The notes under the pieces: generated by a model
Databases searched by the model: none
What the model saw: the letters and a program-made list of their open reading frames with translations, nothing else
Told to the model about the DNA's origin: nothing
Source of the DNA: Clostridiaceae bacterium
Lineage (GTDB): Bacteria > Bacillota > Clostridia > Saccharofermentanales > UBA5734
Direction: 5' to 3'
Assembly (NCBI GenBank): GCA_012511525.1
Contig: JAAZFW010000328.1
Location: 1 to 5,902, forward strand
Length of the DNA: 5,902 bases
In this document: one piece after another, positions 5,382 through 5,902 of the stretch
Layout of the letters: the number at the start of each line of letters is the position of its first letter
Numbering within the stretch: position 1 is the stretch's first letter
Program-made: the position numbers and the translations under genes

Positions 5382-5902
5382 ATGGACGCGTTTAATCAGA
5401 AATCCGCCTGGCGTAACCCGGACATCATCGCCCAGAACCGGGCGCCGGCCCACACGCCCTGGGGGGCTTACATGTCGGCCGAACTGGCCCGGACCTGCGA
5501 CCGGACACGTTCACCCCGGGTCAGGTCCCTGGACGGGCGGTACGATTTCAGGCTCTACCGGTCGCCGGATGACGTGGACGAATTCTACGTGTCCGATGAT
5601 GCTCCCTCAGACTTTGCCTCGATCACCGTACCGGGCAATTGGGAGACACAGGGCTTCGGCGAGCCGATTTATACCAATTATGTCTATCCCTGGCGGCTGG
5701 ATCCGGGCACGCCGCAAGCCGTTACGGCTAAAGCAGGCTTGCAGGTTCCCAATCCGCCCGAGCTGCCCCGGGACAACCCGACCGGCTGCTACCGAAAGAC
5801 CTTCACCGTGCCAGACGAATACCTGGACGGGGATCTTTTCATCCGCTTTGACGGCGTGGAGACCGCCTTTTACGTCTGGATCAACGGCCAGATGGTTGGC
5901 TA
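5382..5902 (+). CDS. Glycoside hydrolase family 2, beta-galactosidase-like (LacZ-type), N-terminal part (runs off right edge)
   Basis: The first 173 codons are present, and the frame is open to the window edge. The product starts MDAFNQKSAWRNPDIIAQNR and has the LacZ-type N-terminal landmarks: N18-R-A-P-A-H, S48-LDGRYDFRLY with following S-P, V83-PGNWETQGFGEPIYTN, N129-PTGCYRKTF, then F144 to Y165 (FIRFDGVETAFYVW) and INGQMVGY at the edge. These form the GH2 sugar-binding jelly-roll domain; the immunoglobulin-like and catalytic TIM-barrel domains, with both catalytic glutamates, lie outside. There is no signal peptide, so a cytosolic enzyme acting on imported oligosaccharides is expected. Full-length relatives are about 1000 residues. 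It is 39 bp after URO-D gene 2 and appears to be co-transcribed. Beta-galactosidase is the best guess; other GH2 specificities are possible. Confidence 0.92.
   Translation, partial: MDAFNQKSAWRNPDIIAQNRAPAHTPWGAYMSAELARTCDRTRSPRVRSLDGRYDFRLYRSPDDVDEFYVSDDAPSDFASITVPGNWETQGFGEPIYTNYVYPWRLDPGTPQAVTAKAGLQVPNPPELPRDNPTGCYRKTFTVPDEYLDGDLFIRFDGVETAFYVWINGQMVG

Noticed and set aside
5202..5453. Minus-strand open frame of 83 codons over the junction of URO-D gene 2 and the GH2 gene
   Set aside because: It overlaps two well-supported genes and the ribosome binding site of the second, and has no motif.

Overview
The window is GC-rich bacterial chromosome, roughly 60% G+C by eye. It is densely coding, with strong Shine-Dalgarno sites and short gaps. 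It holds the 5' part of one leftward gene, a 167-bp divergent promoter region, and a rightward five-gene run that leaves the right edge. There is no rRNA, tRNA, transposase, integrase or CRISPR array. No gene is a taxonomic marker. The gene mix (a bacterial sn-glycerol-1-phosphate dehydrogenase-like protein, two URO-D/MtaA-like proteins and a LacZ-type GH2 enzyme) is most familiar from anaerobic fermenters such as high-GC Clostridia, but this placement is a weak inference.

Layout. Positions 1-502 (minus) encode the N-terminal 167 residues of a Gfo/Idh/MocA NAD(P)-dependent oxidoreductase. Positions 503-669 hold a good leftward sigma-70-type promoter, a weaker rightward extended -10 promoter, and a perfect 6-4-6 inverted repeat at 602-617 that could be an operator. 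Rightward genes follow: a G1P dehydrogenase-like Fe-ADH-fold protein (670-2055), URO-D superfamily protein 1 (2097-3215), an AP-endonuclease-2-type sugar phosphate isomerase/epimerase (3253-4086), URO-D superfamily protein 2 (4150-5342, interrupted by a -1 frameshift), and the N-terminal part of a GH2 beta-galactosidase-like enzyme (5382-5902). Gaps are 41, 37, 63 and 39 bp, with no convincing terminator between genes, so a single transcript is likely.

How the genes may work together. The sugar dehydrogenase, sugar isomerase and glycosidase suggest uptake and catabolism of a glycoside or modified sugar. The two URO-D proteins are not heme-pathway HemE: the arginine-rich N-terminal signature is not seen. 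One carries the His-x-Cys...Cys zinc ligand pattern of MtaA-type methylcobamide methyltransferases. A methyl-transfer step, for example demethylation of a methoxylated substrate, is therefore possible, but no corrinoid protein lies inside the window and the pathway is unproven.

The most striking local signal is in URO-D gene 2. The reading frame shifts by -1 exactly at A_AAA_AAG (4617-4623), the heptamer used for programmed frameshifting in E. coli dnaX. It is also the longest homopolymer I found in the window, so a sequencing or assembly error, or a true frameshift mutation, must be excluded before frameshifting is claimed.
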